The notes under the pieces were generated by a model that did not search any database, was not told the DNA's origin, and was given only the letters and a program-made list of their open reading frames with translations. A stretch of 64,000 nucleotides of DNA, from the NCBI GenBank assembly GCA_022843145.1, contig JALHOF010000002.1, positions 124,001 through 188,000 of the forward strand, in the 5' to 3' direction. This document shows, one piece after another, positions 63,999 through 64,000 of the stretch (its first letter is position 1; every line of letters begins with the position of its first letter). Origin of the DNA: Hyphomicrobium sp. GTDB taxonomy: Bacteria; Pseudomonadota; Alphaproteobacteria; Rhizobiales; Hyphomicrobiaceae. A program made the position numbers and the translations under genes.

Positions 63999-64000
63999 CG

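Overview
The window reads as GC-rich chromosomal DNA of a methylotrophic alphaproteobacterium of the Hyphomicrobiales, with Hyphomicrobium or a close relative as the best guess. The guess rests on a CcrM-type GANTC methyltransferase, a PHB block (phbA-phbB-phaR plus a phasin-like protein), and a serine-cycle block at the right end encoding malyl-CoA lyase, both malate thiokinase subunits and PEP carboxylase. I saw no rRNA, tRNA, CRISPR array, transposase or phage gene.

Left part (1-18.8 kb), mostly housekeeping: ccrM (cut by the window edge), a small secreted basic protein, rnhB, gloB with a cupin, a NYN-LOTUS RNA-binding protein, an EamA exporter, the PHB genes, a PAS-GGDEF-EAL protein with a dead GGDEF site, rpmF, mtgA, ispA, ispG, a spore-photoproduct-lyase-like radical SAM protein and a TIGR04283-like glycosyltransferase. 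Next (19.1-23.9 kb) comes an assimilatory sulfite reductase operon (2Fe-2S ferredoxin, DUF2849, cysI, DUF934 with an odd repeat-coded tail), a DUF6883/DUF4926 pair, and a small secreted caspase-like protein whose halves look permuted. LepA, the phasin-like protein, an L,D-transpeptidase, two tandem TPR paralogues and a membrane protein with an SNase-like domain follow.

The accessory core is at 32.7-47.1 kb. On the minus strand, in transcription order, lie an Alg44-like PilZ/HlyD protein, an Alg8-like polymannuronate synthase, an AlgD-like GDP-mannose dehydrogenase, three RTX calcium-binding proteins, a PrtD-like ABC transporter with an eroded ATPase, a short HlyD-type adaptor and a membrane-anchored PL14-like polysaccharide lyase. 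The simplest reading is a c-di-GMP-controlled alginate-like polymer made next to its own secreted Ca2+-binding matrix proteins and a lyase. No alginate outer-membrane porin, acetylase or epimerase gene is present in the window. The EAL protein at 10.2-12.1 kb could adjust the same c-di-GMP signal, but that link is only inference.

Right part (47.4-64 kb): a GlcD-type FAD oxidase, a secreted three-repeat DUF2541-like protein, a fatty acid desaturase, a GMC dehydrogenase with its Tat-signal small subunit, a small Cys-containing secreted protein, a GH114-like protein, prmB, an unlisted 38-residue membrane ORF, then ppc, mtkB, mtkA and mcl. The last four run mcl-mtkA-mtkB-ppc in transcription order, with a strong hairpin between mtkB and ppc.
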